From Alteromonadaceae bacterium XY-R5 (GTDB lineage Bacteria; Pseudomonadota; Gammaproteobacteria; Enterobacterales; Alteromonadaceae), in assembly GCA_001660395.1 (NCBI GenBank), contig LXWE01000001.1, forward strand, positions 1-64,000: a stretch of 64,000 nucleotides of DNA, written 5' to 3'. The notes under the pieces were generated by a model, which did not search any database, was not told the origin of the DNA, and saw nothing but the letters and a program-made list of their open reading frames with translations. The position numbers and the translations under genes are program-made. Positions 26,004 to 34,993 of this stretch are shown in pieces. Within the stretch, counting starts at the first letter, position 1, and the number at the start of each line of letters is the position of its first letter.

Positions 26004-28145
26004 TTAATGATTGCCACTGGCCTGAATAGCGGTGATCGCAATGGTAAAGACGATATCGTCTACCAAAGCACCGCGGCTGAGATCATTCACTGGCTTATTC
26101 ATGCCTTGCAGCATGGGGCCAATACAGACTAAATCGAAGCTGCGCTGTACCGCTTTATAGGTCGTGTTGCCGGTATTCAAATCCGGGAAGATAAATACCG
26201 TCGCCTGACCCGCTACCGGGCTATTGGGCGCCTTCTTCCTGGCAACACTTTCCATCACGGCTGCATCGTATTGCAGTGGGCCGTCGATGAGTAAATCAGG
26301 ACGACGCTGCTTAGCGATTTGCGTCGCCTGCTTCACCTTCTCCACATCAGAACCAGTACCTGAATCACCGGTGCTGTAGCTGATCATCGCCACTTTAGGC
26401 TCGATACCGAAAATCGCCGCTGAATCCGCCGACTGGATCGCGATATCCGCCAACTGTTCCGCCGTTGGATCCGGGTTAATGGCGCAGTCACCATACACCA
26501 GTACCTGCTCTGGCAATAACATAAAGAATACCGACGATACCAATGACGCATCCGGCGCAGTTTTAATTAACTGCAATGCCGGGCGGATGGTATTGGCGGT
26601 GGTATTGACTGCACCTGAGACCAGACCATCTACATCACCCTGCTCCAGCATCATAGTCGCCAGAGTAGTATCATCCTGCAGCAGCTCTTCCGCTACCACT
26701 TCGGTGACGCCTTTGTGCCCACGCAGTTTTACCAACGGCGCAATGTACTGAGGACGTACGTCAATTGGATCGACTATCTCGATGCCGTCAGGTAATTCCA
26801 CGCCCTGTTGTTCGGCAACCCGCAGAATCTCTTCGCGATTACCCAGCAGCACAGGATGGGCAATACCGCGAGTGGCACAAATGGCCGCGGCTTTAACGGT
26901 ACGCGGCTCGTTACCTTCTGGCAGCACAATGCGCTTATTCGCGGCACGGGCTTTTTCGGTCAGGTAATAACGGAAGGCCGCTGGCGAGAGTTTCTTCTCA
27001 CGGCTGGCGCCTTTGGTCAGAGATTCCAGCCAGGTTTTATCAATACTTTGTGCAGTATGAGACATCACCCGGTCAACCCGCTGAGCGTCATCTATGGGCA
27101 CTTCGTGATTATACGCATGAAGCTTTTGCGCAGTTTCCCAGGTGCTTTCTTTGATCAGCATTACGGGTAAGCCTGTACCTAAGGCCTGCTCACACAAGGA
27201 TAAAATACGCTCATCCGGGCGGTAGTCGCCCGTCAGTAAAATTGCGCCAATTTTGGTACCGTTTAAGGCGGCCAGACACGCGGATACGATCACATCGTTG
27301 CGATCCCCCGACATGACCAGCAAGGCGCCAGGCTTTAAGGTGTAGGTCATGTTGTGAATTTCGCGGGCACAGAACTGCACACTGCGCAGGCGACGGTGTT
27401 CGTAATCGCCTTCATTTACAAAAACCGCATTTAAGTGACGGGCCAAATCCACGACACGTGGTGCCACTAAATCCAGATCCCAGGTGACACAACCGAGGAA
27501 TTTAAAGGATTTATTGAAAATCGGCAGTTTCGGCAAGCGCGCCAGATTTTCTGCTTTCAGGCTATCTTCAAGGCTTTGATCCAGATCGGTACGCATGCGA
27601 CCAAAGTCATCCAGTGGCGCATTGACCTTATTAAAAATACAGCCCAGGATCTTGCCACTTTTATGCCCACCGTAGCTGTCTACAGCAATCTCCAGTTTGT
27701 GGTTCAAATCAGTGGTTGTCTCAGCACCGGGGGAGCAAACAAACACTATGCTGGCATCCAGTGCGCTGGCAATGGCTTTGTTTAAACGCACGGCATACGC
27801 GGTGTTTGAGGTGGTGACCAGCCCTTCAATTACTGCTGTGGCATCTTTGTCATGCCGTTTTTCAAAACGATCGATGATTTCTTCGAGCAGGTCATCCAGC
27901 TTATCGGCACTGATCAGGCTCTCGGCATAGGCACTGGTGAGCGGCTCAGCAGGTTCAATTGAGGTGTACTGACGAATAATGGCAGTGGATTTTTCCGGGC
28001 CGCGATCGCCAGGCTTAGGTTGCGCCACGGGCTTAAAGAAATCCACTTTAACGGTTTGTTGTTCCAATGCGCGCACTAACCCCAGGCTAATGGTCGTCAG
28101 CCCTTCGTTCACGCCCACGGGGATCAGCATAATACGACTCGACAT
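26004..28145 (-). CDS. pta: Phosphate acetyltransferase, long form
   Basis: Converts acetyl-CoA and phosphate to acetyl phosphate, partner of acetate kinase in overflow acetate formation and in acetate use. At 713 residues it is the long proteobacterial type. An N-terminal P-loop-like BioD domain (about 1-220) is followed by a DRTGG domain (about 225-340) and the catalytic PTA domain (about 385-713), which contains [32 protein letters not shown] and [25 protein letters not shown] precedes the ATG. It lies 12 bases after ackA on the same strand and forms the usual ackA-pta operon. Confidence 0.97.
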   Translation of the reverse strand: MSSRIMLIPVGVNEGLTTISLGLVRALEQQTVKVDFFKPVAQPKPGDRGPEKSTAIIRQYTSIEPAEPLTSAYAESLISADKLDDLLEEIIDRFEKRHDKDATAVIEGLVTTSNTAYAVRLNKAIASALDASIVFVCSPGAETTTDLNHKLEIAVDSYGGHKSGKILGCIFNKVNAPLDDFGRMRTDLDQSLEDSLKAENLARLPKLPIFNKSFKFLGCVTWDLDLVAPRVVDLARHLNAVFVNEGDYEHRRLRSVQFCAREIHNMTYTLKPGALLVMSGDRNDVIVSACLAALNGTKIGAILLTGDYRPDERILSLCEQALGTGLPVMLIKESTWETAQKLHAYNHEVPIDDAQRVDRVMSHTAQSIDKTWLESLTKGASREKKLSPAAFRYYLTEKARAANKRIVLPEGNEPRTVKAAAICATRGIAHPVLLGNREEILRVAEQQGVELPDGIEIVDPIDVRPQYIAPLVKLRGHKGVTEVVAEELLQDDTTLATMMLEQGDVDGLVSGAVNTTANTIRPALQLIKTAPDASLVSSVFFMLLPEQVLVYGDCAINPDPTAEQLADIAIQSADSAAIFGIEPKVAMISYSTGDSGTGSDVEKVKQATQIAKQRRPDLLIDGPLQYDAAVMESVARKKAPNSPVAGQATVFIFPDLNTGNTTYKAVQRSFDLVCIGPMLQGMNKPVNDLSRGALVDDIVFTIAITAIQASGNH

Positions 28146-28157
28146 AATGCTCTCCTG

Positions 28158-29339
28158 TTACGCCTGTTGACTGATGCGCACGGCATCCTGGGCAATCACC
28201 CACTCTTCATTGGTCGGTACCACTAACACAGGCGTCTTGCCTGAGGAAATATTCCCGGCTTGACCAAAGCGGGCGGCCAGATTCTTGTCGGTATCAACAC
28301 CAAAGCCAAGATGCTCAAGCATAGACAACACACTTTCACGGATAAATGCCGAGTTTTCACCAATCCCACCGGTAAAGACGATGGCATCCAATGGCCCGGT
28401 TACCACCATATAGCTGCCAATGTATTTGGCCAGACGATAGCAGAATACTTTCAGGGCCATCTGCGCGTCTTCATTACCCGCTTCAGCGGCTTCTTCCAAG
28501 GTACGGCAGTCATTACTCATGCCCGAAAGGCCCAGTAAACCCGACTCGCGGTTTAACAGGGCATCTACCTGCTTAGGCGTATAATTCAGGGTATCGGCAA
28601 TCACGCTGTGCAGGCTGGGATCTAAATCACCACAGCGAGTGCCCATCACCAGGCCTTCCAGCGGGGTAAAGCCCATGCTCACATCCACACCCTGACCGTT
28701 TTTAATTGCCGCGACACTGCAGCCATTACCCAGGTGGGCACAAATCAGATTGGTTTGTTCGATGGGTTTATTCAGCATGCGTGCCGCTTCGCGGCTAACG
28801 AAATAATGACTGGAGCCATGGAAGCCGTAACGACGAATGCCATGCTCTTCGTAAAGCTTTTTCGGCAACGCGTACAGGTAAGCATGCTTAGGAATGGTCT
28901 GAAAAAATGCCGTGTCAAACACCGCCACATGGGGTAAATCCGGGAACGCCTTTTGCGCCGATTCAATCCCTTCCAACGCCGGTGGATTATGCAGTGGCGC
29001 CATATGAAAGGTGGATTTAATCGCTTCTTTGACACTCTCGTCAATCAGGGCAGACTGAGTGAAGGTTTCACCACCGTGCACCACACGATGGCCGACGGCG
29101 ACAGGGTTCGCATCGTGCTCACCGATTATTGTCTGAATACTCGATAACGCCTGCTGGTGATTGGCATTTTCCGGCAGAGAGAGACTGCTCGACTGACCAC
29201 TGGCTTTAAACTTCACCCGCGCATCGGCATTGCCTAAATTTTCCGCCACACCAGTTAAACTGGCCTGACCCGTTTCTACATTCATTACAGCAAATTTAAT
29301 CGATGAGCTGCCACAGTTCAGAACAATCACGTCCTGCAT
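28158..29339 (-). CDS. ackA: Acetate kinase
   Basis: ATP:acetate phosphotransferase of the ASKHA fold, 393 residues. The N-terminal phosphate loop is VLNCGSSSIKFAVM, followed by the signatures GHRVVHGGE, RRYGFHGSSHYFV and HLGNGCSVAAIKNG. It also has DTSMGFTPLEGLVMG-type active-site residues (here VDVSMGFTPLEG) and the late VFTGGIGENSAFIR. AGAGGT precedes the ATG. It is the first gene of the ackA-pta operon; two palindromes in the 229-base region upstream are candidates for operators. With Pta it links acetyl-CoA, acetyl phosphate and ATP. Confidence 0.98.
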   Translation of the reverse strand: MQDVIVLNCGSSSIKFAVMNVETGQASLTGVAENLGNADARVKFKASGQSSSLSLPENANHQQALSSIQTIIGEHDANPVAVGHRVVHGGETFTQSALIDESVKEAIKSTFHMAPLHNPPALEGIESAQKAFPDLPHVAVFDTAFFQTIPKHAYLYALPKKLYEEHGIRRYGFHGSSHYFVSREAARMLNKPIEQTNLICAHLGNGCSVAAIKNGQGVDVSMGFTPLEGLVMGTRCGDLDPSLHSVIADTLNYTPKQVDALLNRESGLLGLSGMSNDCRTLEEAAEAGNEDAQMALKVFCYRLAKYIGSYMVVTGPLDAIVFTGGIGENSAFIRESVLSMLEHLGFGVDTDKNLAARFGQAGNISSGKTPVLVVPTNEEWVIAQDAVRISQQA

Positions 29340-29451
29340 GCTTATCTACCTCTCAAATGATAACAGTTCTCATATTAAAGAAACTTTCTTGTTAATTGAA
29401 GCCAGTTTAACCAACTTCCTTATGCTTTGTTACCGCTTATCTTTCTTAGCC

Positions 29452-29504
29452 TTATGAAATTTCATAATACAAGTCAAAGCATTGCATAATCAGAAATACT
29501 GATT
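29452..29504. promoter_or_regulatory. Two palindromes upstream of ackA
   Basis: TTATGAAATTTCATAA at 29452-29467 is a perfect 16-base palindrome, and AATCAG-AAATA-CTGATT at 29488-29504 is a six-base inverted repeat. Both lie 110-170 bases upstream of the ackA start in an AT-rich region, where a dimeric regulator could bind. I cannot match either to a regulator with confidence. Confidence 0.45.
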
Positions 29505-29568
29505 TTCAATTAGAAAGAATAGCCTTGTTCATCAAGTAAGATGTTGATAGAAAACAACGCTTTTAAGG

Positions 29569-30129
29569 TTAAGGGCGAGAAGATTGAATGCTGGCGAGCG
29601 TATCCGCATAAACGGCCGCATTCGGGCTGTCAGGCGCAGACACAACCGCCAGTTGGCTTAACCTGAGGGCAAGTTCAGGAGCCTGTTTGTGTTGATGTAA
29701 ATACCAGGCGTGATCATTGAGCAAATCTGCCTGACGTTGCCAGCAGGCGCGAATACTCTGGGGAGTGGTACTGGGACGAATCGCTCCACATTCGCTGATT
29801 GCGGGTATTACCGCTGGACGGATGGCGACATCCGCTGCGCCACCTCGATAGGTGACCTGTCCTTCCATTTGCGTCACCTCCGGAGGTGACTGCATCAGCA
29901 TGGTAATAATCAAACCGCCACCAAACAAAGCAAAGCAACTGCCGGGCGCCACATTCATCATCCTGACTTTCACCCCGGCCACTTCTGCATTTATTTCTTC
30001 GTGGCGACGGGTTTTGGTGGCGCCAAGCACAAACAACTTATAACCAAGGCTAATCGCCACCACCCCTGCCACAATCACAGATAAGCGAAATCCCAACAGG
30101 TAAAAAATGATCATCCCAGGTTCCGACAT
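29569..30129 (-). CDS. Membrane protein with C-terminal TPR-like repeat, caspase neighbour
   Basis: A 186-residue protein I do not recognise as a named family. Two membrane helices are visible, near residues 6-36 (IIFYLLGFRLSVIVAGVVAI) and 62-81 (SCFALFGGGLIITMLM). A basic loop lies between them (TKTRRHEE). The C-terminal half is soluble, contains a Cys pair (near SECGAIR and RACWQ) that could form a disulfide, and ends in a TPR-like repeat (NDHAWYLHQHKQAPELALRL followed by APDSPNAAVYADTLA). It starts 11 bases after the caspase-like gene, with AGGAG before its ATG, so the two are very likely co-transcribed. A scaffold or regulator for the protease is a reasonable guess only. Confidence 0.7.
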   Translation of the reverse strand: MSEPGMIIFYLLGFRLSVIVAGVVAISLGYKLFVLGATKTRRHEEINAEVAGVKVRMMNVAPGSCFALFGGGLIITMLMQSPPEVTQMEGQVTYRGGAADVAIRPAVIPAISECGAIRPSTTPQSIRACWQRQADLLNDHAWYLHQHKQAPELALRLSQLAVVSAPDSPNAAVYADTLASIQSSRP

Positions 30130-30140
30130 GGCAACGCTCC

Positions 30141-31373
30141 TTATTTGGCCACAAACACAAAATCACCGTCTTTGCTGTGTCCGGCAAAGCGAATATCCGA
30201 GTAGATGGGCGTTTGCTCTGCCCCCAGCGCAACCCGGTGTTTCACATCAGACGACAGACTCTGCATCGCAATGGTGCGCTGATTAGCACTCAGACTATCG
30301 ACAAAGGCCCGGGCAAATACCGACAATCCCGCCCCGCCACTGTCACTGACAGGCTCAAATCCACCCGAGGTTAATACTGTACGCGACACATGCTGATTAA
30401 CGCGCTGAGCAAACACTTCGGTGCCACGCTCAGTGGAGTAAGTTTCTCCTGCCCTTGATAAGGTGCCGGAATAGCAGGAATCGGCAACCACCAGCACATG
30501 CCTGGCTTTCATCGCCTTGATGGCGTTGGTGATATCTTCATTGGATACCCAGTTGGCGGGATTGTCTTTTTCGGCATCCACGGGGATCCAGAATCCACGC
30601 TCGGTTTCCACATCCATGTTGCCGTGGCCAGCATAGTAAATCAGCAGGTTATCGCCTTCGTTTAAGCGCTTGCGATAATCGTGTAATGCGGTAATCAGCT
30701 GATAACGATTGAGATTTTCACGCACATCCACACTAAAGTGATAGCGCTGGGTTAATACTTTGGCGACCGCCTGGGCATCGGCTAACGGGGTTTTCAAACG
30801 CTGCCAGTGTTTATAATCTCGATTGGCAATAATCAGCGCAAAATAGCTGCCGTAATTCGCATTAACAGCATCCGCCCTGACGGGTGCAGGGGCGTTCACA
30901 TACCCACGGGAAACGGATGTGTCTGGCGCAGGTGTCGGCGTTTTATCCCGCGCCAGTGCCAGATTTGCTGAGGTGGGCTTAAATTGGAGCCAGTCTGACG
31001 TAGCCTGTTCAAGGGGTAAAAAAGTGGGTAAATCGCTGTCAGCCGTTAAGCCAAAACGTTGTAGTTTTACCAGTTTATTCTCACTCACATAGGCTAATTC
31101 TGTCTGGTCTTCCGGTCGGATCATGATGTAATCCGGATAACCATTGGCCCCTACCAGCTGGCGAATGGTGGTGTCATGGCCCATAGACAATTCCATCAGC
31201 TCATAACCCGAGGGCGACACACTGGCATCGGCCGGATCGATGGGCCACCAGCGATTCAGATACTCATCTTCTTTGTATCCCAGCATAAAAGACGCGCAGC
31301 CCGTCAGCAGGCTGATAAGGACAAGCATCCATCCTAATCGAACAGACAATACAGCTTGAGGAATCAGGTTCAT
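30141..31373 (-). CDS. Caspase-fold (peptidase C14) lipoprotein
   Basis: A 410-residue lipid-anchored protein with the lipobox LLTGC (Cys26, followed by Ala, which suggests outer-membrane sorting). Residues about 30-130 form a small domain resembling OmpA-assembly lipoproteins (SMGHDTTIRQLVGANGYPDY). A Pro-rich linker follows, then a caspase-haemoglobinase domain from about residue 175. The catalytic dyad is intact: His250 in IYYAGHGNMD and Cys300 in VVADSCYSGTL. Such orthocaspases cleave after basic residues or Asp; specificity cannot be told. It is followed by the TPR membrane protein after 11 bases. Location outside the cytoplasm is unusual for a cell-death type protease. Confidence 0.85.
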   Translation of the reverse strand: MNLIPQAVLSVRLGWMLVLISLLTGCASFMLGYKEDEYLNRWWPIDPADASVSPSGYELMELSMGHDTTIRQLVGANGYPDYIMIRPEDQTELAYVSENKLVKLQRFGLTADSDLPTFLPLEQATSDWLQFKPTSANLALARDKTPTPAPDTSVSRGYVNAPAPVRADAVNANYGSYFALIIANRDYKHWQRLKTPLADAQAVAKVLTQRYHFSVDVRENLNRYQLITALHDYRKRLNEGDNLLIYYAGHGNMDVETERGFWIPVDAEKDNPANWVSNEDITNAIKAMKARHVLVVADSCYSGTLSRAGETYSTERGTEVFAQRVNQHVSRTVLTSGGFEPVSDSGGAGLSVFARAFVDSLSANQRTIAMQSLSSDVKHRVALGAEQTPIYSDIRFAGHSKDGDFVFVAK

Positions 31374-31548
31374 TATTTTATTCCCTGCACGGTGAAGTGC
31401 CGCAACAAAGAGTGCCTCAACGACTGCAAAAGAAGCGTGTACACTGAGCTAACAGCGTGATTTAACAGTAAGATTATCTATAGAAGTCAGACGCGAGAGC
31501 GTCAAGAGATGGGGTAGTTATGCTCCCAGATAATTGATATTCAGGCGG

Positions 31549-32094
31549 TTACACCGGCGCTTTATCATGAGCTGGCCCGGATGCGTTTGCCTGTGCAGCT
31601 CTGGCATCGAGAGCCGCTTCTGCATCCAGCAAATAGGTGTAGCTCATATACTCAAATAGAATCCACATAGGAAAGGAGACGGACAGCATCAGTAACGCCC
31701 CCTGTAACGGCAAACTGTTTGGCAATATGGCTATCATGGCCGCGTTAATAATGGTGCCTCTGGCAATACGATCCCGGCTGCTACGCATTTCGGCCTCGTG
31801 AGCCAAATCCGGTGCATACAACTCAATTTTGATTTTGCGACGGGAATTATCGTGCCGCCTGTGCTGTTCACCTAAGCCGCGTTTTTCCCTGGCCTTACTG
31901 CGGATATAGGTTTTAAACGGCGTCAGCAAAAACATGGCGACAAAATCCACCTGCATACCCAGCACATAAACCGCTGGCGCCAGATACAAAGGATCAAAGC
32001 CAATCCCCTGCGGAAATAACGGCATTAACCAGAGTAGAGCGCAGACGCCGTTAATCAGGTACTCAACCAGTAAACCGGGTAAGGCAAACTTCAT
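31549..32094 (-). CDS. Uncharacterised four-helix membrane protein
   Basis: About 181 residues, family not recognised. Hydrophobic segments lie near the N-terminus (LLVEYLINGVCALLWLMPLF and LAPAVYVLGMQVDFVAMFLL) and in the second half (GTIINAAMIAILPNSL and ALLMLSVSFPMWILFEYMSY). They are separated by a strongly basic cytoplasmic loop (RSKAREKRGLGEQHRRH). The tail is rich in Ala and polar residues. I use the ATG at 32094; a GTG five codons upstream has no ribosome binding site. It lies 175 bases upstream of the caspase-like gene on the same strand, so a functional link is possible but not shown. Confidence 0.62.
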   Translation of the reverse strand: MKFALPGLLVEYLINGVCALLWLMPLFPQGIGFDPLYLAPAVYVLGMQVDFVAMFLLTPFKTYIRSKAREKRGLGEQHRRHDNSRRKIKIELYAPDLAHEAEMRSSRDRIARGTIINAAMIAILPNSLPLQGALLMLSVSFPMWILFEYMSYTYLLDAEAALDARAAQANASGPAHDKAPV

Positions 32095-32181
32095 ATTATT
32101 CTTATCCACCAGCGGAAATGTCCCCTAGTTATAGTTCAATATGAAGCGTCCTACCCTGTGTTTAACGAGCTGACTAACGCC

Positions 32182-33357
32182 TTACCCGGTGACCTCTGCA
32201 ACCTGCTCCAGACTGCGGTTGTTGCGGCGAAACAGCAGTAACAACACCTGGCCAGCTACCGCGGTGGCGGCTCCGGCTAAAGTCACCGCCGGTAATCCCC
32301 AGCCTGCGCTGATCACACCACCGCCCAGTGCCGCACCTGCGGCATTACCCAGATTAAAGGCGCCAATGTTCACGGATGAGGCCAGATTCGGCGCTTCGCT
32401 GGCTTCGTGCACCACCAGAGATTGCAGCGGTGGTACCAGGGCAAAGCTGGCGATCCCCCACAGGAAAATGATTGGCGCAACCATCCAGGCTGATGCCATA
32501 GTGAAGGTGAACAATAGCAGCAATCCCATCACTGCCAGCAGTGAAAACACCAGGGTTTTCTCCAGCGAAATGTCTGCACAACGCCCACCCAGCAGATTAC
32601 CTATGGCTAACCCCACCCCATACACCACCAGCATGGCCGTCACGAAGAAGGTCGAGGCATGGGTTTGTTGCTGCAAAATCGGCACGATATAAGTAAACAC
32701 GGTGAACATTGAGCTGGCACCGACGACCGTCAGCAGCAAAGCAGCCAGCACCGGCCCTTTGGTTAACACCCTAAGCTCATCGCTGATCCTCGCCTTTTGC
32801 GTATTTTCCAGCTTAGGCAGTGACATACGTAACGTCAGCATGGTGATCACACCCACCAAAGTAATCAGTAAGAATGCCGTACGCCAGCCAATGGTTTCTC
32901 CAATGTATGTCGCCATCGGCACACCGCCTATGGTGGCAATGGTTAATCCCGAAAACATCGCAGCCATGGCTCCGGCCTGTTTATCCGGCGCAACCAGTTT
33001 GGTCGCAACCACCGACCCCACGCCAAAAAACACACCGTGATTGAATGAGGTAACAATACGCCCAATCAGTAACATGCTATAGCTGTCGGAAAAGGCCGAA
33101 ATCAAATTACCCAGGGTGAAAATCCCCATGGACAATAACAACAGGCGTCGTCTGGCCATATTCGCAAACAGCAAGGTCATGACAGGTGCGCCCACCAGCA
33201 CACCAAAGGCATAGGCGCTGATCAGCATACCCGCAGCCGGAATCGACACACCCAGATCAGACGCAATCACAGGCAACATCCCCATGGGAGAAAACTCGGT
33301 GACACCAATGCCAAACGCTCCCAGCGCTAACGCGAACAGGGGAAGGTTAATCTTCAT
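32182..33357 (-). CDS. MFS transporter, AraJ/DHA1 type
   Basis: A 391-residue twelve-helix major facilitator. The N-terminus LALGAFGIGVTEFSPMGMLP and the early GAPVMTLLFANMARRRLLLL, with the loop 2-3 signature degenerated, match the AraJ/YdhP group of drug or sugar efflux pumps (DHA1). The long helix-rich remainder includes LLFTFTMASAWMVAPIIFLW and ASSVNIGAFNLGNAAGAALG. AGAGGA lies before the ATG. It is divergently transcribed from a LysR regulator gene with a 99-base spacer, the classic arrangement of a regulator and its target. The effector and substrate are unknown. Confidence 0.9.
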   Translation of the reverse strand: MKINLPLFALALGAFGIGVTEFSPMGMLPVIASDLGVSIPAAGMLISAYAFGVLVGAPVMTLLFANMARRRLLLLSMGIFTLGNLISAFSDSYSMLLIGRIVTSFNHGVFFGVGSVVATKLVAPDKQAGAMAAMFSGLTIATIGGVPMATYIGETIGWRTAFLLITLVGVITMLTLRMSLPKLENTQKARISDELRVLTKGPVLAALLLTVVGASSMFTVFTYIVPILQQQTHASTFFVTAMLVVYGVGLAIGNLLGGRCADISLEKTLVFSLLAVMGLLLLFTFTMASAWMVAPIIFLWGIASFALVPPLQSLVVHEASEAPNLASSVNIGAFNLGNAAGAALGGGVISAGWGLPAVTLAGAATAVAGQVLLLLFRRNNRSLEQVAEVTG

Positions 33358-33369
33358 ATAAATCCTCTA

Positions 33370-33460
33370 TCATTTGTGATAATAAGGAATATAACCGATA
33401 GCCAACCCCCTGAATATACAGCACCAAAGCAACTCAGTTTTGCATTGAGATCACAAATGA
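33370..33460. promoter_or_regulatory. Divergent LysR/MFS regulatory region with paired sites
   Basis: TCATTTGTGAT at 33370-33380 is repeated exactly in inverted orientation as ATCACAAATGA at 33450-33460. The first copy has dyad symmetry (ATCA-N4-TGAT); the second keeps it except for the last base. One site lies 13 bases before the MFS start, just ahead of its ribosome binding site, and the other overlaps the LysR start codon. They are spaced so that bound regulator could control both genes. Confidence 0.6.
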
Positions 33461-34383
33461 AATCAGAACGCCCGGATAAAACCGCTGAAATGGAAACCTT
33501 TGTTACGGTAGCCTGTGCAGGCAGTCTGTCGGCCGCGGCCAGAGAGCTTACTCTCACGCCATCTGCCGTCAGTCGTATCATTACCCGCTTAGAAAAACGC
33601 TTAGGTGTGCGGCTGCTGGTACGCTCGACCCGACAGCTGCATTTAACCCATGAAGGTGAGGCCTACGCTCTGGCTGCCCGCAGAATTCTGGAAGATATGC
33701 AGCAAACCGAGCTGGGGCTGGCCAACCGCGCCCGCCCCAGCGGATTAATTAAAGTCAGCACCGCCACTGCCCACAGCCGCCTGACCATTGTGCCCCTGTA
33801 TAAAGAATTTCTTGAGCGCTACCCAGACATCCAGATTGAAGTAGAAGTCAGCGATCAAATCAGTGATGTACTGGGTGGTCAGGTCGATGTTGCAATCCGC
33901 TTTGGCAAACTGCCCGACAGCACACTCACCGCCCGACGTTTAGGCGATACCGGCCGCACCGTAGTGGCAACCCCCGCCTACCTGGCCAGGTACGGTACAC
34001 CGCAAACTCCGGCGGACTTAGGCCGGCACAACTGTCTGGATTTCAGTTTTCGGCGCTTATTACCTGGCTGGCCATTTATCCAACATGGCGAGGAATTCAT
34101 TCTGCCCGTGAACGGCAACATGACCGCCAATAACGGCGAAACCCTGGTAGAGCTGGCGATGCAGGATATCGGCATTACCCGTGTCGGCAATTTTCATATT
34201 GATCAGGCGCTGGCATCAGGCCAGCTTGTACCGCTACTGGAGGAATATAATCCTCAGGACAGAGAAGAGATCCACGCAGTGTTTATCGGTGGTCAGCATA
34301 TGCCAGCCAGAGTCAGGGTATTTGTCGATTATCTGGTGGAAAAAATGTCGCAGACGCCACCTGACATGACTTTACCAGGATGA
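33457..34383 (+). CDS. LysR-family transcriptional regulator
   Basis: A 308-residue LTTR. The N-terminal winged helix-turn-helix reads TAEMETFVTVACAGSLSAAA followed by LTPSAVSRIITRLEKRLGVR and LLVRSTRQLHLTHEGEAY. A periplasmic-binding-protein-like effector domain covers about residues 95-295 (IKVSTATAHSRLTIVPLYKE, DVAIRFGKLPDSTLTARRLG). It belongs to the AaeR/YafC-like group that often controls adjacent MFS pumps. I use the ATG at 33457 with GAGA upstream instead of the frame opening 27 codons earlier, which would cross the intergenic region. Its end overlaps the convergent membrane protein gene by 12 bases. Confidence 0.92.
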   Translation: MKSERPDKTAEMETFVTVACAGSLSAAARELTLTPSAVSRIITRLEKRLGVRLLVRSTRQLHLTHEGEAYALAARRILEDMQQTELGLANRARPSGLIKVSTATAHSRLTIVPLYKEFLERYPDIQIEVEVSDQISDVLGGQVDVAIRFGKLPDSTLTARRLGDTGRTVVATPAYLARYGTPQTPADLGRHNCLDFSFRRLLPGWPFIQHGEEFILPVNGNMTANNGETLVELAMQDIGITRVGNFHIDQALASGQLVPLLEEYNPQDREEIHAVFIGGQHMPARVRVFVDYLVEKMSQTPPDMTLPG

Positions 34384-34752
34384 AATTGCGGCTTGCGGAA
34401 ACTGGCAACAGACCGCTAATGCCAGGGCGATCAGAGCAAAAAAGCCACCCGCTATGATCGCCTTCCGACCAAGTCGGGAACGAAACAACACCACCGCCGC
34501 TCCCGCATTTGAGAACAAACCTACCCAAAGAGTTGGCCAGGGGATCTGTAAAGCCACTGCCTGTTGCAAACCAAAGCTATATCCCAGCAGTAATGACAAT
34601 ATGGCTACGCCATAAAGTCGGAACATGGCATTGGATGCCCGAATACCCGAAAACTTCGTTAAAAGAGATGACGACAAGACCAGACACGGCAGAGCAACCG
34701 CCATCAGCGTGACGCTGATTTTGATGAGTAATAGCAGAACCAGCCAGGACAT
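34372..34752 (-). CDS. Small four-helix membrane protein
   Basis: About 126 residues that are almost wholly hydrophobic, with four membrane segments: LVLLLLIKISVTLMAVALPC, LYGVAILSLLLGYSFGLQQ, a central PTLWVGLFSNAGAAVVLF, and IIAGGFFALIALALAVCC. I do not recognise the family. The ATG at 34752 is preceded by a very good AGGAGAGG site, so the 37 extra codons of the longer frame are rejected. The 3' end overlaps the convergent LysR gene by 12 bases. Confidence 0.65.
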   Translation of the reverse strand: MSWLVLLLLIKISVTLMAVALPCLVLSSSLLTKFSGIRASNAMFRLYGVAILSLLLGYSFGLQQAVALQIPWPTLWVGLFSNAGAAVVLFRSRLGRKAIIAGGFFALIALALAVCCQFPQAAISSW

Positions 34753-34993
34753 AGCCTCTCCTTGTGCATGAATCGATTCAGCGACCAAAGATATAGCTGC
34801 CGAAGCACGAATCAACAACTCCGACTTAGCATCACCTTTTATCCATCCAGCAACATCAATCAAATTTGCATTTTTTGATTACTTTTCAAACCATTGTGAC
34901 AGAATGGGATCAACACCGAATGGTCTGCACATCGAGGAAAAGGACACTTATCGGTGTAAAAGCAAAAAAGACAATAACAAAGGAGCTGTGCGC

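Noticed and set aside
32189-32692. Plus-strand open frame antisense to the MFS gene
   Set aside because: The translation has no helix or motif pattern, while the opposite strand encodes a clear transporter.
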